DNA from: Candidatus Marsarchaeota G1 archaeon BE_D
GTDB lineage: Archaea; Thermoproteota; Thermoprotei_A; Marsarchaeales; Marsarchaeaceae
Assembly: GCA_003019595.1 (NCBI GenBank)
Contig: NEXD01000010.1
Location: 1-36,896, forward strand
DNA: 36,896 nt
Reading direction: 5' to 3'
A model generated the notes under the pieces. That model did no database searches. It was not told the DNA's origin and worked only from the letters and a program-made list of their open reading frames with translations. A program made the translations under genes and the position numbers. Below, piece after piece: positions 22,974 to 31,369 of this stretch (its first letter is position 1; the number at the start of each line of letters is the position of its first letter).

Positions 22974-23913
22974 CTCCGTTAAGTCTTCGAAGTTCGGGCT
23001 CAACGCGCGCACAAACTTCCTTTTTGTAAGGACAGCGCGGATGAAAGCGGCAACCGCTCGGTATGTTTCTTGCACTAGGTATTTCTCCTTGTAGGATTAG
23101 CTTTTTCCTTTTCTCTTCTCCTATTCGTGGCACCACGGAAACTAGCGCTTGGGTGTAAGGGTGAAGAGGAGAAGAAAGAACGTCACGCGTCGCCCCTTCT
23201 TCCACAATTTTTCCGAGGTACATCACAGCGATTCTTTCTGCTAGCTGTGAAGCCACGGCTAAGTCGTGAGTTATCAAAAGAAAACTCACGCCAAGTCTTT
23301 CGTTGAATTGTCTGAGAACGCCAAGAATTTCCGCCCTTAGTGAAACATCGAGCATCGACACGGGTTCATCCGCGACCACGAATTCAGGTTTGAGTATCAT
23401 CGCGCGAGCGATCGCAACGCGTTGCCTTTGTCCTCCGCTAAGTTGATACGGGTAGCGCTCAAGGAACCTTTCTGGAGGCCTTAAACCAGCTAGCGCTAAC
23501 ATCTCCATGACGAGCTCTTTGCTGTGTTCTCTTTTGTTTACAATTAAGGGTTCGCAAACGCTTTGGTACACCGTGAGCTTCGGATTAAGAGAACCGTAAG
23601 GATCTTGGTAAATCATTTGCATCCTTGGTCTAAGCGCGCGGAGCTCCTTGGGAGATGCGCTATCGATTCTTTTTCCATCAAACCATATTTCTCCAGAGGT
23701 CGGTTTTTCTAGCATGATAAGAAGTCTTCCCGTCGTGGTTTTTCCTGAACCGGATTCGCCGACAAGCGCAACTATTTGCTTTTTTTCAATTTTTAGATCT
23801 ATACCATCCACCGCTTTGATATAGCTTTTCCTTCTTAGTATCACATCTAAAGGGGACCTTCTTACTTCGAAATGCTTTTTTAAATCCTTTGCTTCAACCA
23901 ACACTTCTCCCAT
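22936..23913 (-). CDS. dppF: Peptide ABC transporter ATP-binding subunit (DppF/OppF type)
   Basis: This 325-residue ATPase has Walker A LVGESGSGKTTTGRLL, the Q-loop IYQDPYGSLNPKLTV, the ABC signature YQLSGGQRQRVAIARA, Walker B EFVVADEPVSMLDVS and the switch His in LLITHDLA. The C-terminal oligopeptide extension has a Cys cluster (SGCRFHPRCPYKKEVC) that in relatives holds an Fe-S or metal site. LVEAKDLKKHFEVRR and a charged insert before KAVDGIDLKI mark the DppF side of the DppD/DppF pair. ATG 23913 is chosen, with GGGTGA upstream; it overlaps dppD by 20 bases. It powers peptide import with the other Dpp subunits. Confidence 0.9.
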   Translation of the reverse strand: MGEVLVEAKDLKKHFEVRRSPLDVILRRKSYIKAVDGIDLKIEKKQIVALVGESGSGKTTTGRLLIMLEKPTSGEIWFDGKRIDSASPKELRALRPRMQMIYQDPYGSLNPKLTVYQSVCEPLIVNKREHSKELVMEMLALAGLRPPERFLERYPYQLSGGQRQRVAIARAMILKPEFVVADEPVSMLDVSLRAEILGVLRQFNERLGVSFLLITHDLAVASQLAERIAVMYLGKIVEEGATRDVLSSPLHPYTQALVSVVPRIGEEKRKKLILQGEIPSARNIPSGCRFHPRCPYKKEVCARVEPELRRLNGVKVACHFAGELS

Positions 23914-24871
23914 GAAGCCTTTCACCCGCCAACAAGCAAGCCGCAAGATGATCGCGCGAAACACGAAAAAGCGTTCCGTCAAAGCTTTCACACCCAGACC
24001 TTGCAAAAGAACATCGTGGCATAAAGCGACAACCAGAAGGAAGGTTTAAGGGATCTGGTGGGTCACCTGGAATGCTAGCTGGTTTGAGCGCAAAACTGTC
24101 CACTTTTGGAACACTCGCAATAAGACCTTGGGTGTAAGGATGGACGGGCTTCAACACCACCTCGTTTGTAGGTCCAAGCTCCGCAAGCTTTCCAGCGTAC
24201 ATCACGGCCATTCTATCAGCCACTTCGGAAACGAGCGAAATGTCATGGCTTATGATTATGATGCTCATGTTATATTCAACCCTTAGCGTCTTTAATAGCT
24301 CCATGATTTGCGCTTGAGTCATCACATCAAGCGCGGTTGTGGGCTCATCCGCAATGAGCAAAGCAGGGTGTAGCGCAAGCGCCATGGCGATCGCAACCCT
24401 TTGTTTAAGACCACCGCTCAGTTCATGTGGATAGCTTTTCGCTTTTTCGGGGTTTACACCAACCTGCATCAGGAGCTCTCTTGCAGTGCGCTTTGCTTCT
24501 TCTTCGTCTATACCTTTGTGAATTATAAGGGGTTCAGCCACTTGGTCTTCAACTCGCATGATTGGGTTAAGTGAGTTCATTGAACCTTGAAAGACCATTG
24601 CGATTTTTTCTCCTCTAATCTTTCTCATCTTTTCGATCGGGAGTTTGAGCAAGTCTTCGCCTTCAAGAAAAATTTCACCCGTGACAACCGCGTTTTTTGG
24701 TAACAGCCTCATCACAGCGTAGCCAAATGTTGACTTTCCAGAACCAGACTCACCAACAAGCCCAAGAATTTCAGACTTTTCGATTTCAAGACTCACGCCG
24801 TCTACTGCTCTTACCAAACCGGCTTGCGTCTTAAAGTAAACCTTAAGACTTTTTACCTCAAGTAGACGCAA
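23894..24871 (-). CDS. dppD: Peptide ABC transporter ATP-binding subunit (DppD/OppD type)
   Basis: This 325-residue ATPase has LLEVKSLKVYFKTQAGLVRAV at the start, Walker A LVGESGSGKSTFGYAV, signature HELSGGLKQRVAIAMA (a Leu replaces the usual Gln/Met after GG), Walker B LLIADEPTTALDVM and switch His IIISHDISL. It ends in the Cys-rich oligopeptide C-terminal motif SGCRFMPRCSFARSGC. The start is taken as TTG 24871, six bases after GGTG, overlapping dppC by 14 bases; the open frame extends further but only as dppC's shadow. It forms the ATPase pair with DppF. Confidence 0.9.
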   Translation of the reverse strand: MRLLEVKSLKVYFKTQAGLVRAVDGVSLEIEKSEILGLVGESGSGKSTFGYAVMRLLPKNAVVTGEIFLEGEDLLKLPIEKMRKIRGEKIAMVFQGSMNSLNPIMRVEDQVAEPLIIHKGIDEEEAKRTARELLMQVGVNPEKAKSYPHELSGGLKQRVAIAMALALHPALLIADEPTTALDVMTQAQIMELLKTLRVEYNMSIIIISHDISLVSEVADRMAVMYAGKLAELGPTNEVVLKPVHPYTQGLIASVPKVDSFALKPASIPGDPPDPLNLPSGCRFMPRCSFARSGCESFDGTLFRVSRDHLAACLLAGERLHGRSVG

Positions 24872-25721
24872 AAACCACACCCTCTTTGAGCTTAGGGTTG
24901 AACACTTCGTCAAGCGCGTAACCCGTGAGCGCAAAGCCGAGCACCGCAACAACGATCATCGCGCCTGGCGGAATCGCGTACCAGTAGTACCCAGCGGTTA
25001 TCGCGCCTGAAGAGTAAGCGAAGTGAAGTATTTGCCCCCAGCTTATATCCCTCACATCACCCACTCCGAGAAACACCAGCGCAGCTTGTGTGAATATCGC
25101 GTTGGCGATTGTGAGCGCGGTGTTCGCGTAAACAAGGGGCATTACGTTTGGAAATATGTGTCTACGCATTATGTAAAAGCTTGAAGCGCCAGCCGCTTTA
25201 CTAGCTTCGACAAAAGGTAGCTGTTTTATCACAAGCGTTTGTGAGCGCACAACTCTTGCGGTGGAAGGCCAGCTTAGCAAGCCTATTATGAGGATCACAT
25301 TAAGCAATGAAGAGCTTAGAACAGCTGCGACAACAATCGCAAGCACAACTGCGGGCACAACCAAGAAAAAGTCGGTCACTCTCATTAGCGCTTCGTCCAC
25401 TAAGCCTCCAGTGTATCCTGCGGCAATTCCCACAAGCGTTCCGACAACCATCGCAACCGCGGTTGCAAGAAAACCCACAAGTAGCGATATTCTCGAACCC
25501 CAAATCACAAGTGAGAAGATGTCTTGCCCAAGCTCGTTAGTCCCAAAAATGTGTTTTGGCGATGGTGGCTGTAGAATTGCATTTGGGTCGATCGCGTTTG
25601 GGTTGTAAGGCGCGATATAGGGCGCAAAAATCGCGATGATCGCAAGAAACACAAGGATTGCAAGTCCGACAACACCTTTTTTGTTTGAGGTGTAAGTCTT
25701 CCAAACTGCGCGTGCGCTCAA
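24858..25721 (-). CDS. dppC: Peptide ABC transporter permease (DppC type)
   Basis: This 287-residue permease has an N-terminal helix (GVVGLAILVFLAIIAIFAPYIAPYNP), followed by the DppC-specific segment HIFGTNELGQDIFSLVIWGSRISLLVG. The membrane domain includes the ATPase-contact loop (EASKAAGASSFYIMRRHIFP). Start TTG 25721 overlaps the dppB stop (TTGA) and has GGTGA seven bases upstream; an open frame extends far upstream but lacks any such support. The subunit forms the channel with DppB. Confidence 0.9.
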   Translation of the reverse strand: MSARAVWKTYTSNKKGVVGLAILVFLAIIAIFAPYIAPYNPNAIDPNAILQPPSPKHIFGTNELGQDIFSLVIWGSRISLLVGFLATAVAMVVGTLVGIAAGYTGGLVDEALMRVTDFFLVVPAVVLAIVVAAVLSSSLLNVILIIGLLSWPSTARVVRSQTLVIKQLPFVEASKAAGASSFYIMRRHIFPNVMPLVYANTALTIANAIFTQAALVFLGVGDVRDISWGQILHFAYSSGAITAGYYWYAIPPGAMIVVAVLGFALTGYALDEVFNPKLKEGVVFAST

Positions 25722-26686
25722 GAATACTTCACCCGAGGATCCAAAAACGCGTAAATCACATCGGCCACAAAATTCGAAAGGATTACCACAAGAGCGATTA
25801 TAAGAAACGCACCCTGTAAAACCGGATAGTCTCTTCTTGCTATCGAATCGTAAATCAGTGTTCCCACACCAGGCCATGAGAAAACGGTCTCGGTTAGCAC
25901 CGCACCAGCGACAACCGTGCCTATGCTTATTGCGATTATGGTTACAGTAGGAAGTAGTGCGTTTGGAACGATGTGCTTTATTAAAAGCCTTCTGTCACTC
26001 ATTCCTTTTGAATAGGCGGCAAGCGCGTAGTCCTCGGTGAGCTCGTTCAAAATGGTGTTACGCATGATGATCGAAAACTGGCCGAGTGTGACCAAGGTGA
26101 GCGTTATCATCGGAAGAAAAAGGTGTTTTAGCACGTTAATAATGTACTGCCAAGGATTTGAAAAGGTGACGCCTATCGACACCATACCAGAAACAGGAAT
26201 TCCAGTCTTTATTGCAAGCATTATTAAGAGAATTCCAAGCCAAAAAGTTGGAAGCGCGTAAAGCACAAGTGAAAACGATAAGATTCCAACGTCTGTCATC
26301 GTGTTTCTCTTCCAACCCGCCAAAATCCCAAGGCCAACTCCTATGACCACCGCAAGAATCGTTGACGGTAAAAGCAAAATCACTGAATTGAGCATTGCCG
26401 GAAAAAGCACTTGAGAAACTGGGGCTCTATAATAAAAAGAAATTCCCCAGTTTCCTTCAAAAACGTTTTTGATGTAAATAAGAAACTGCACGTATAGCGG
26501 CTTGTTTAACCCAAACTGAGCGTTTAAAGCATTTATTTCACTAGGTGTGAGAAGAGGGCTTCTGAATAGTAGCGTTATCGGATCGCCTGGTAAAAGCCTA
26601 AAAAGTATAAATGTAAGTACCACGGTGGCTACAAAAGTGATAAGTGATGTGGCCGCTCTTTTTGCGACATAGCGGCCCATTCCCAA
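25718..26686 (-). CDS. dppB: Peptide ABC transporter permease (DppB type)
   Basis: This 322-residue permease shows the DppB pattern: an N-terminal helix (RYVAKRAATSLITFVATVVLTFILFRLLPGDP), an extracytoplasmic stretch with LNAQFGLNKPLYVQFLIYIKN, GNWGISFYYRAPV, and the C-terminal transport domain with the loop DYALAAYSKGMSDRRLLIKHIVPN and ETVFSWPGVGTLIYDSIARRDYPV. TTG 26686 has a GGAGGAGAT ribosome binding site at useful distance; ATG 26680 is the alternative. It follows the binding-protein gene after 6 bases. Confidence 0.92.
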   Translation of the reverse strand: MGMGRYVAKRAATSLITFVATVVLTFILFRLLPGDPITLLFRSPLLTPSEINALNAQFGLNKPLYVQFLIYIKNVFEGNWGISFYYRAPVSQVLFPAMLNSVILLLPSTILAVVIGVGLGILAGWKRNTMTDVGILSFSLVLYALPTFWLGILLIMLAIKTGIPVSGMVSIGVTFSNPWQYIINVLKHLFLPMITLTLVTLGQFSIIMRNTILNELTEDYALAAYSKGMSDRRLLIKHIVPNALLPTVTIIAISIGTVVAGAVLTETVFSWPGVGTLIYDSIARRDYPVLQGAFLIIALVVILSNFVADVIYAFLDPRVKYS

Positions 26687-26692
26687 TGGGTT

Positions 26693-28523
26693 TTATCTCC
26701 TCCTCGCTAGTAGCACTATCGCAGCGACGACAATTATTACCACCACAGCACCTACCACTATGTACATCGTTGGCGAAGTTTGCACACTCACAGCACTGCT
26801 ACTCACAGAACTTGTCATTGAACTTGTTTGGGTCGAAGAAGTTTGTGTGGTGGTGACCACGCTCGTCGACTGCACTGGCTGTATTTGTAAGAACGTGTAC
26901 CAGTTTATGTCTGAAAACGGTCCTCCAGTCATGTTTGTAAACACGTTAGTGAAAAGCTTATCGTTGTACGCTTCTATTGAATCTACATAGTATAGATTGA
27001 TGTATGGTAACTCGTGATAAAGAATTGACTGAAGCTCCCAGGCGTACTCCTTTACAGCGCTTAAGTTTGGTGCGTACATCATTTCACTGTAAAGCCTGTC
27101 ATACGTTTTGTTTTGAAAACCACTATCAGATGTTCCAGTTTCAGTTTGGTTTGACAAGAAAACTGAAAGAAGAGTCGGAACCGCGGGGCTAGAGAACCAG
27201 TCCCAAAGGTCGAAGTCCTGAGTGAAGTTTGGCCAGATTATACTCGCAAGCGTGCCTGCGTCTACTGCTTCAACTTTGGCTTGAACTCCGATTTGGCTCC
27301 ACCAGTTTGCGATAATGTTTGCAGCCTCAACTTCTTCTGGTGCGTTGCTCACAACGTAAAGCGTGTAAGAGAGGGGTGTGCCGTTAGGGCTCACACGAAC
27401 CCCGTTTGCTCCCATTTTGTAACCCGCTTCGTTCAAAATTTGATTTGCGAGTGTGAGGTTAAAGGTGTACGGTTTGAGGTTCGGGTCGTAATACTCATTT
27501 CCAATCGGCAAAAGACCAGCGGCGGGTGTTGCGTAACCCTTCCATATCACCTGTGCAAGCTCTGTGTAGTTGATTGCGTGCGCGAGCGCTTCTCTCACCC
27601 TTAGATCTCTGAGCGTTGGGTTGCCGTGACCATAAGGATACACGTTCACAGCGATATACCAAAGCTCTTCACCAGGTTCCACGACAACTTTTATATTCGG
27701 ATAGTTTTGTTCTAGCGTCTGCGCCTGCACTGGAAGAAGTGACGGGGCGGCGGCGTCGATTTGACCGGCTTCGAGCGCTGCGACCATGCTGTTTGTGTCC
27801 TTAAAGAACTGTATTATTATGTGTTGAACGTGTGGTATCCTGGATTTGTAGAAGTAGTGAGTGTTCGCTGTGAGCTCTATGTACTGCCCCTGAACGTAGT
27901 TTGTCACTTCGAAAGGTCCGCTTGAAACAACAGGGTAGTCCTGGTAGTTTGTGAGTTGAGTTGCGTTAGAAGGATTTGGCACGTACTTCTCCCAAACGTG
28001 CTTTGGCACGATTGGAACCGCTGCTATCGTGTTGATCAGAAACAGAGCAGTACGCCTATAGTGGAAAATCACGGTATAGTTATTAGGCGCATAAATTGCG
28101 GTTATCGGTTCAACGTTTGGTTGAAGCCTTGATGCGCTGTTGTTTGCGACTTCAAAGCTGTAAACCACGTCTTGCGCGGTCACAGGATAGCCGTCCGACC
28201 AGGTTGCGTTTTTCACCAAATAGAATACTGCCGCAGAGTTGTTCGGGTAAACGTACCACTTGTACGCGAGGTCTGGGACGACTGGCGCAAAAGTTGAGTT
28301 GTACCTTATCAAGTAGTCGTAAACATCAAGAGTGGACATTGTGGACACAACTGTATAGGTGGTAAAGGGATTAAAAGTGTCAAAGGGTGTACCGCCATAG
28401 CCAATAAATAAAAGTTGTTCCCTGAGGTTGCTGCGCAAAAACTGAAGAAGATACCGAACTCACCAAGATGCTAGAACACACTATCAAAAGTAGCAAAGCC
28501 AACTTTTTTTGGTTGTATCGCAT
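26693..28523 (-). pseudogene. dppA: Peptide-binding protein of the Dpp transporter, frameshifted behind its signal peptide
   Basis: The long frame (28438 down to 26693) encodes a DppA/OppA-type binding protein: FDTFNPFTTYTVVSTMSTLDVYDYLIRYN, WSDGYPVTAQDVVYSFE and HAINYTELAQVIWKG. It ends in a Ser/Thr-rich linker and a transmembrane anchor (VVGAVVVIIVVAAIVLLARRR), as in archaeal lipid-independent anchors. It lacks a signal peptide. In another frame, ATG 28523 starts a good one (MRYNQKKLALLLL, then SSVFAQQPQGTTFIY), preceded by a TATA box. Removing one base at 28403-28404 joins the two frames into TTFIYGYGGTPFDTF and gives 609 residues. It is either a sequencing error or a true inactivating (or programmed) frameshift; without it the gene is ordinary. 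Confidence 0.85.
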
Positions 28524-28544
28524 GGAATTCAAATGCGCCAAGAG

Positions 28545-28554
28545 ATATTTAAAT
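28545..28554 (-). promoter_or_regulatory. TATA-like box of the peptide transporter operon
   Basis: ATTTAAATAT on the minus strand is centred about 26 bases before ATG 28523. It supports that ATG as the true start, ahead of the frameshift. Confidence 0.6.
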
Positions 28555-28665
28555 CTTTTAAAAAACGCTACAAAGCATAACCAAATCGAGTAGGCAGTTA
28601 TATTTTTGTAAATCTAGGAAGTGTGCTCAATAATTTACATATTTATGTTAAAAATTAGCAAAAAA

Positions 28666-28676
28666 TTTATATATAT
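28666..28676 (+). promoter_or_regulatory. TATA box of the second APC permease gene
   Basis: TTTATATATAT is centred about 24 bases before ATG 28695, the best TATA match in the window. It is divergent from the peptide transporter promoter about 115 bases away. Confidence 0.7.
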
Positions 28677-28694
28677 TAACAAGATATCGAAATC

Positions 28695-30287
28695 ATGACT
28701 CAAAAGGGTTTTGGTGACGAACCTCAAAAAAAGGAAGTTGGGGGTAGTAGCGCAAAATCCACGACAACCGTGTTCGTCAGAGAAACCACAGGGCTTGTGA
28801 AAACGGTTTCATTTCTTGATGCGGTGATGCTCAATATAGCAAACATGTCAGCTGGCGCTGCGCTTGCAGTTCTAGGCTTTACACTTGTAAACATTCCTGA
28901 GATCTCGGGCTTGAATCTTGTGATCGCATCTCTAATCGCGCTTGCTCTTTCAGTGCCACAAGTGATAGTGTACACAATCTTAACACAAAAAATCCCAAAA
29001 ACTGGAGGTGACTATGTTTGGATTTCACGTGCACTAGGAGGGTGGATAGGCGCACCGCTTTCTTTTGCGGGTTACACCATGGAGACGCTAGCTTATTTGG
29101 CTCTTATTGCAATTTCAACCGTTTTCGCAATTGGTAGTGTGGGCGTTGCGCTAGGCTTTCAAAACATGCTCGGACTAGCGCTACCTGGTGGAATCCCAGG
29201 TTCACAGCCGTTATCGCAAATGCTAATCGCATGGACAATTTACGCGTCACTTATTGCGTTGAACATAGTAAGACCAAAAGCTGGATACAAGCTTGTATCA
29301 GCTTTTACCCTTTTTGGAATCTTAACCACGATTTTGGGAATTTTGGTGATACTTTATGCTGGAAGGCCTGGTATTGCATCGTACATCAACTCCCTTGGCG
29401 CTGGAATAAGCTATCAGCAACTTGCTTCATCATACAAAGGTGGCTTCTTTAGTTTGTATCCAACGATTTTTGTGCTACCATTCTTTGCGGCTTTTGTTTA
29501 TCCATGGGTCAATGCCGCTCCTGCTGTGGCTTCAGAAATTAAGGGAAAAAGCGCACTAAAGTGGAACATAGCGATTTCTTCTGTAATCGTTGCCCTTCTT
29601 CTCACCTCAGCGCTTGGCGTGATGTACTATGTTGGTGGGATGGGCTTTGTGAACATGGCAATGAGCAATCCTAAGCTCGTTTTCGACTACTCTTTTAACT
29701 TTTGGACGCTTGCAATGGGCGTAGCGCCTAACGCCTTTCTATCATGGCTTATCGGCTTAGGGTGGATCGTTTGGAGTCTTGGTATACTGGCCTACGGTAT
29801 AATAGTGTTTGCGCGTTACGCTTTTGCGCAAGCGTTTGATCGCTATCTCCCTGAAAAGCTTGCGTACATAAGTCCGAAGTACGGCTCACCAGTTACAGCG
29901 CATCTAGTAGACCTTTTGGTGACCATAGCACTTGTGGGACTTGCGGTTTACTTTTACGGTAGCCTACAAGCGTTGTTTGGTGCGGTGATGATATCAATGG
30001 CGTACTTTGCGTTTGTAGGAATTGCCGCAGCAATTCACTCCAAAAAACAAAGCGGGATTACCAAGCGAGCGTTATTTTTCTGCGGAATGGCGATGGCCGC
30101 AATTTTCTCGTTCATCGTGTACCAAATTGTGTCAAATCCAGGCGTATGGGGGGTTAACGAGCTATCGTACTCCTATGTGGTCTTTGAGCTAGTCTTGGGT
30201 TTCCTAATATACGCGTATTCAAAAAGAATCAACGCAAAAAAGGGAGTAAACATAGATTTGGCGTTCAAAGAGATTCCACCAGATTAA
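28695..30287 (+). CDS. APC-superfamily amino acid permease
   Basis: This 530-residue protein has about 12 transmembrane segments and a polar N-terminus of about 30 residues leading to FVRETTGLVKTVSFLDAVMLNIANMSAG. APC signatures include ILTQKIPKTGGDYVWISRALGG and PAVASEIKGKSALKWNIAIS, the latter like the conserved 'E..nP.r..p.ai' region. It probably imports amino acids by ion symport. The protein shares its N-terminal motif and C-terminal ending (FKEIPPD against FREIPPE) with the permease at 6805. Its stop overlaps the convergent Rieske gene by 4 bases. Placed opposite the peptide transporter, it fits amino-acid-based growth. Confidence 0.9.
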   Translation: MTQKGFGDEPQKKEVGGSSAKSTTTVFVRETTGLVKTVSFLDAVMLNIANMSAGAALAVLGFTLVNIPEISGLNLVIASLIALALSVPQVIVYTILTQKIPKTGGDYVWISRALGGWIGAPLSFAGYTMETLAYLALIAISTVFAIGSVGVALGFQNMLGLALPGGIPGSQPLSQMLIAWTIYASLIALNIVRPKAGYKLVSAFTLFGILTTILGILVILYAGRPGIASYINSLGAGISYQQLASSYKGGFFSLYPTIFVLPFFAAFVYPWVNAAPAVASEIKGKSALKWNIAISSVIVALLLTSALGVMYYVGGMGFVNMAMSNPKLVFDYSFNFWTLAMGVAPNAFLSWLIGLGWIVWSLGILAYGIIVFARYAFAQAFDRYLPEKLAYISPKYGSPVTAHLVDLLVTIALVGLAVYFYGSLQALFGAVMISMAYFAFVGIAAAIHSKKQSGITKRALFFCGMAMAAIFSFIVYQIVSNPGVWGVNELSYSYVVFELVLGFLIYAYSKRINAKKGVNIDLAFKEIPPD

Positions 30288-31249
30288 GACGTACCAAAAG
30301 TGAGTCCCAACTCCTTTAACCATTTTCTGTAGGCTATTGCGATCCTATCCGATTTTAAGTGAAGTTCCGCCGATAGGTCAAGAGGTAGCTTTTCTGGTCT
30401 TTGCGACTCAACAACCTCTATATCCTGTTTTACTATAGAATCCTGAAACTCTCTTATCTTTTGCTCGGGCACTTCGAAATCGTAGTTCAGCGCAAGCCAG
30501 ATCCAAGCGATTGTTTCGGTTTGCGTCACGGGTGTCGTGGTCAAGTAACCAACAAACACTTTGTCATCCCATCTCTTAGAAAACTTAGCGGTTAGAGGGT
30601 TCAAGCACTCATACGTGTAACTCACTATCGCTCCTTTGCCAAAACCGTCTGGATCGGGTTGCCAAACCTTAATATCTTTTGCAACGATCTTTCCGTTTAC
30701 TCTTTCTGCGACAAACTCCGAAACTTCTGGTTTGTTCTCGTCGCCCAACAAACCAGCGTGAACATAAGGAAAGTGTGTCACGTCCAAAAAGTTTTCCACG
30801 ACCCTAGGCGCGCTCGCTTTGTAGTGGTAAGGTCCGCAAAATATTTTTCGAAAGCCTGCGTCTTCCCACTCTTTAAATTCAGGAATTTCGGAAGTTGGAG
30901 CATTCAGAGAAACCCAAATTAAGCCGTAACGTTCTTCAACCCAAAACGCTTTGACTTTTGCGCGCTCAGAAGGACGCATTTCGGGATGCGCTGGTATGTG
31001 AACACACCTTCCATCGGCGTCATACTCCCAACCGTGATACCGACAAACTAGCCTTCCTTGCTTTACTTTACCAAGAGAAAGCTTTGCGCCTCTGTGAACG
31101 CACAGGTCCTGCCAAGCGTGGACGACGCCCTGACCCCTCCAAAGCACAAGCTCTTCTTCCAAAAGCTTTACTGGTCTAACACACCCTTCTTCTACCGAAT
31201 CGGAAGAGGCGACCGCTATCCAAGCACACGAAAGAAAAGGATCGCCCAT
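30284..31249 (-). CDS. Rieske non-haem iron oxygenase, terminal (alpha) component
   Basis: This 321-residue protein has a Rieske [2Fe-2S] domain with C50-x-H52 and C69-x2-H72 (LCVHRGAKLSLG and CRYHGWEYDADG). The catalytic domain has NFLDVTHFPYVHAG, with H159 and H164 as mononuclear iron ligands, and a distal acidic region (QDSIVKQDIEVVESQRPEKLP) like VanA-type demethylases. Such enzymes hydroxylate or O/N-demethylate aromatic compounds, using electrons from a reductase that is not in this window. ATG 31249 has a TATA-like TTTATTAAAAAG about 28-39 bases upstream. It is divergent from the MFS carrier gene, which may import the substrate (inference). Confidence 0.9.
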   Translation of the reverse strand: MGDPFLSCAWIAVASSDSVEEGCVRPVKLLEEELVLWRGQGVVHAWQDLCVHRGAKLSLGKVKQGRLVCRYHGWEYDADGRCVHIPAHPEMRPSERAKVKAFWVEERYGLIWVSLNAPTSEIPEFKEWEDAGFRKIFCGPYHYKASAPRVVENFLDVTHFPYVHAGLLGDENKPEVSEFVAERVNGKIVAKDIKVWQPDPDGFGKGAIVSYTYECLNPLTAKFSKRWDDKVFVGYLTTTPVTQTETIAWIWLALNYDFEVPEQKIREFQDSIVKQDIEVVESQRPEKLPLDLSAELHLKSDRIAIAYRKWLKELGLTFGTS

Positions 31250-31276
31250 TATTTTTCACATCTTTGTTCTTTTGCA

Positions 31277-31288
31277 CTTTTTAATAAA
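31277..31288 (-). promoter_or_regulatory. TATA-like box of the Rieske oxygenase gene
   Basis: TTTATTAAAAAG on the minus strand lies about 28-39 bases before ATG 31249, consistent with a leader of only a few bases. Confidence 0.5.
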
Positions 31289-31341
31289 CTTTTTTTGACA
31301 TGATACTGTAAATTTTTTCAGCGTAAGAGTCCAAGAAAACC

Positions 31342-31349
31342 CTAAATTT
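31342..31349 (+). promoter_or_regulatory. TATA-like box of the MFS carrier gene
   Basis: CTAAATTT is centred about 25 bases before GTG 31370, supporting that start and a leaderless mRNA. Confidence 0.45.
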
Positions 31350-31369
31350 GAGTGATATAGACTCAAGTT

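Noticed and set aside
23007-23018. A fourth copy of the 12-base his element, inside dppF
   Set aside because: It lies within coding sequence for conserved residues (EVCARV) and has no adjacent start site, so coincidence is the simpler reading.
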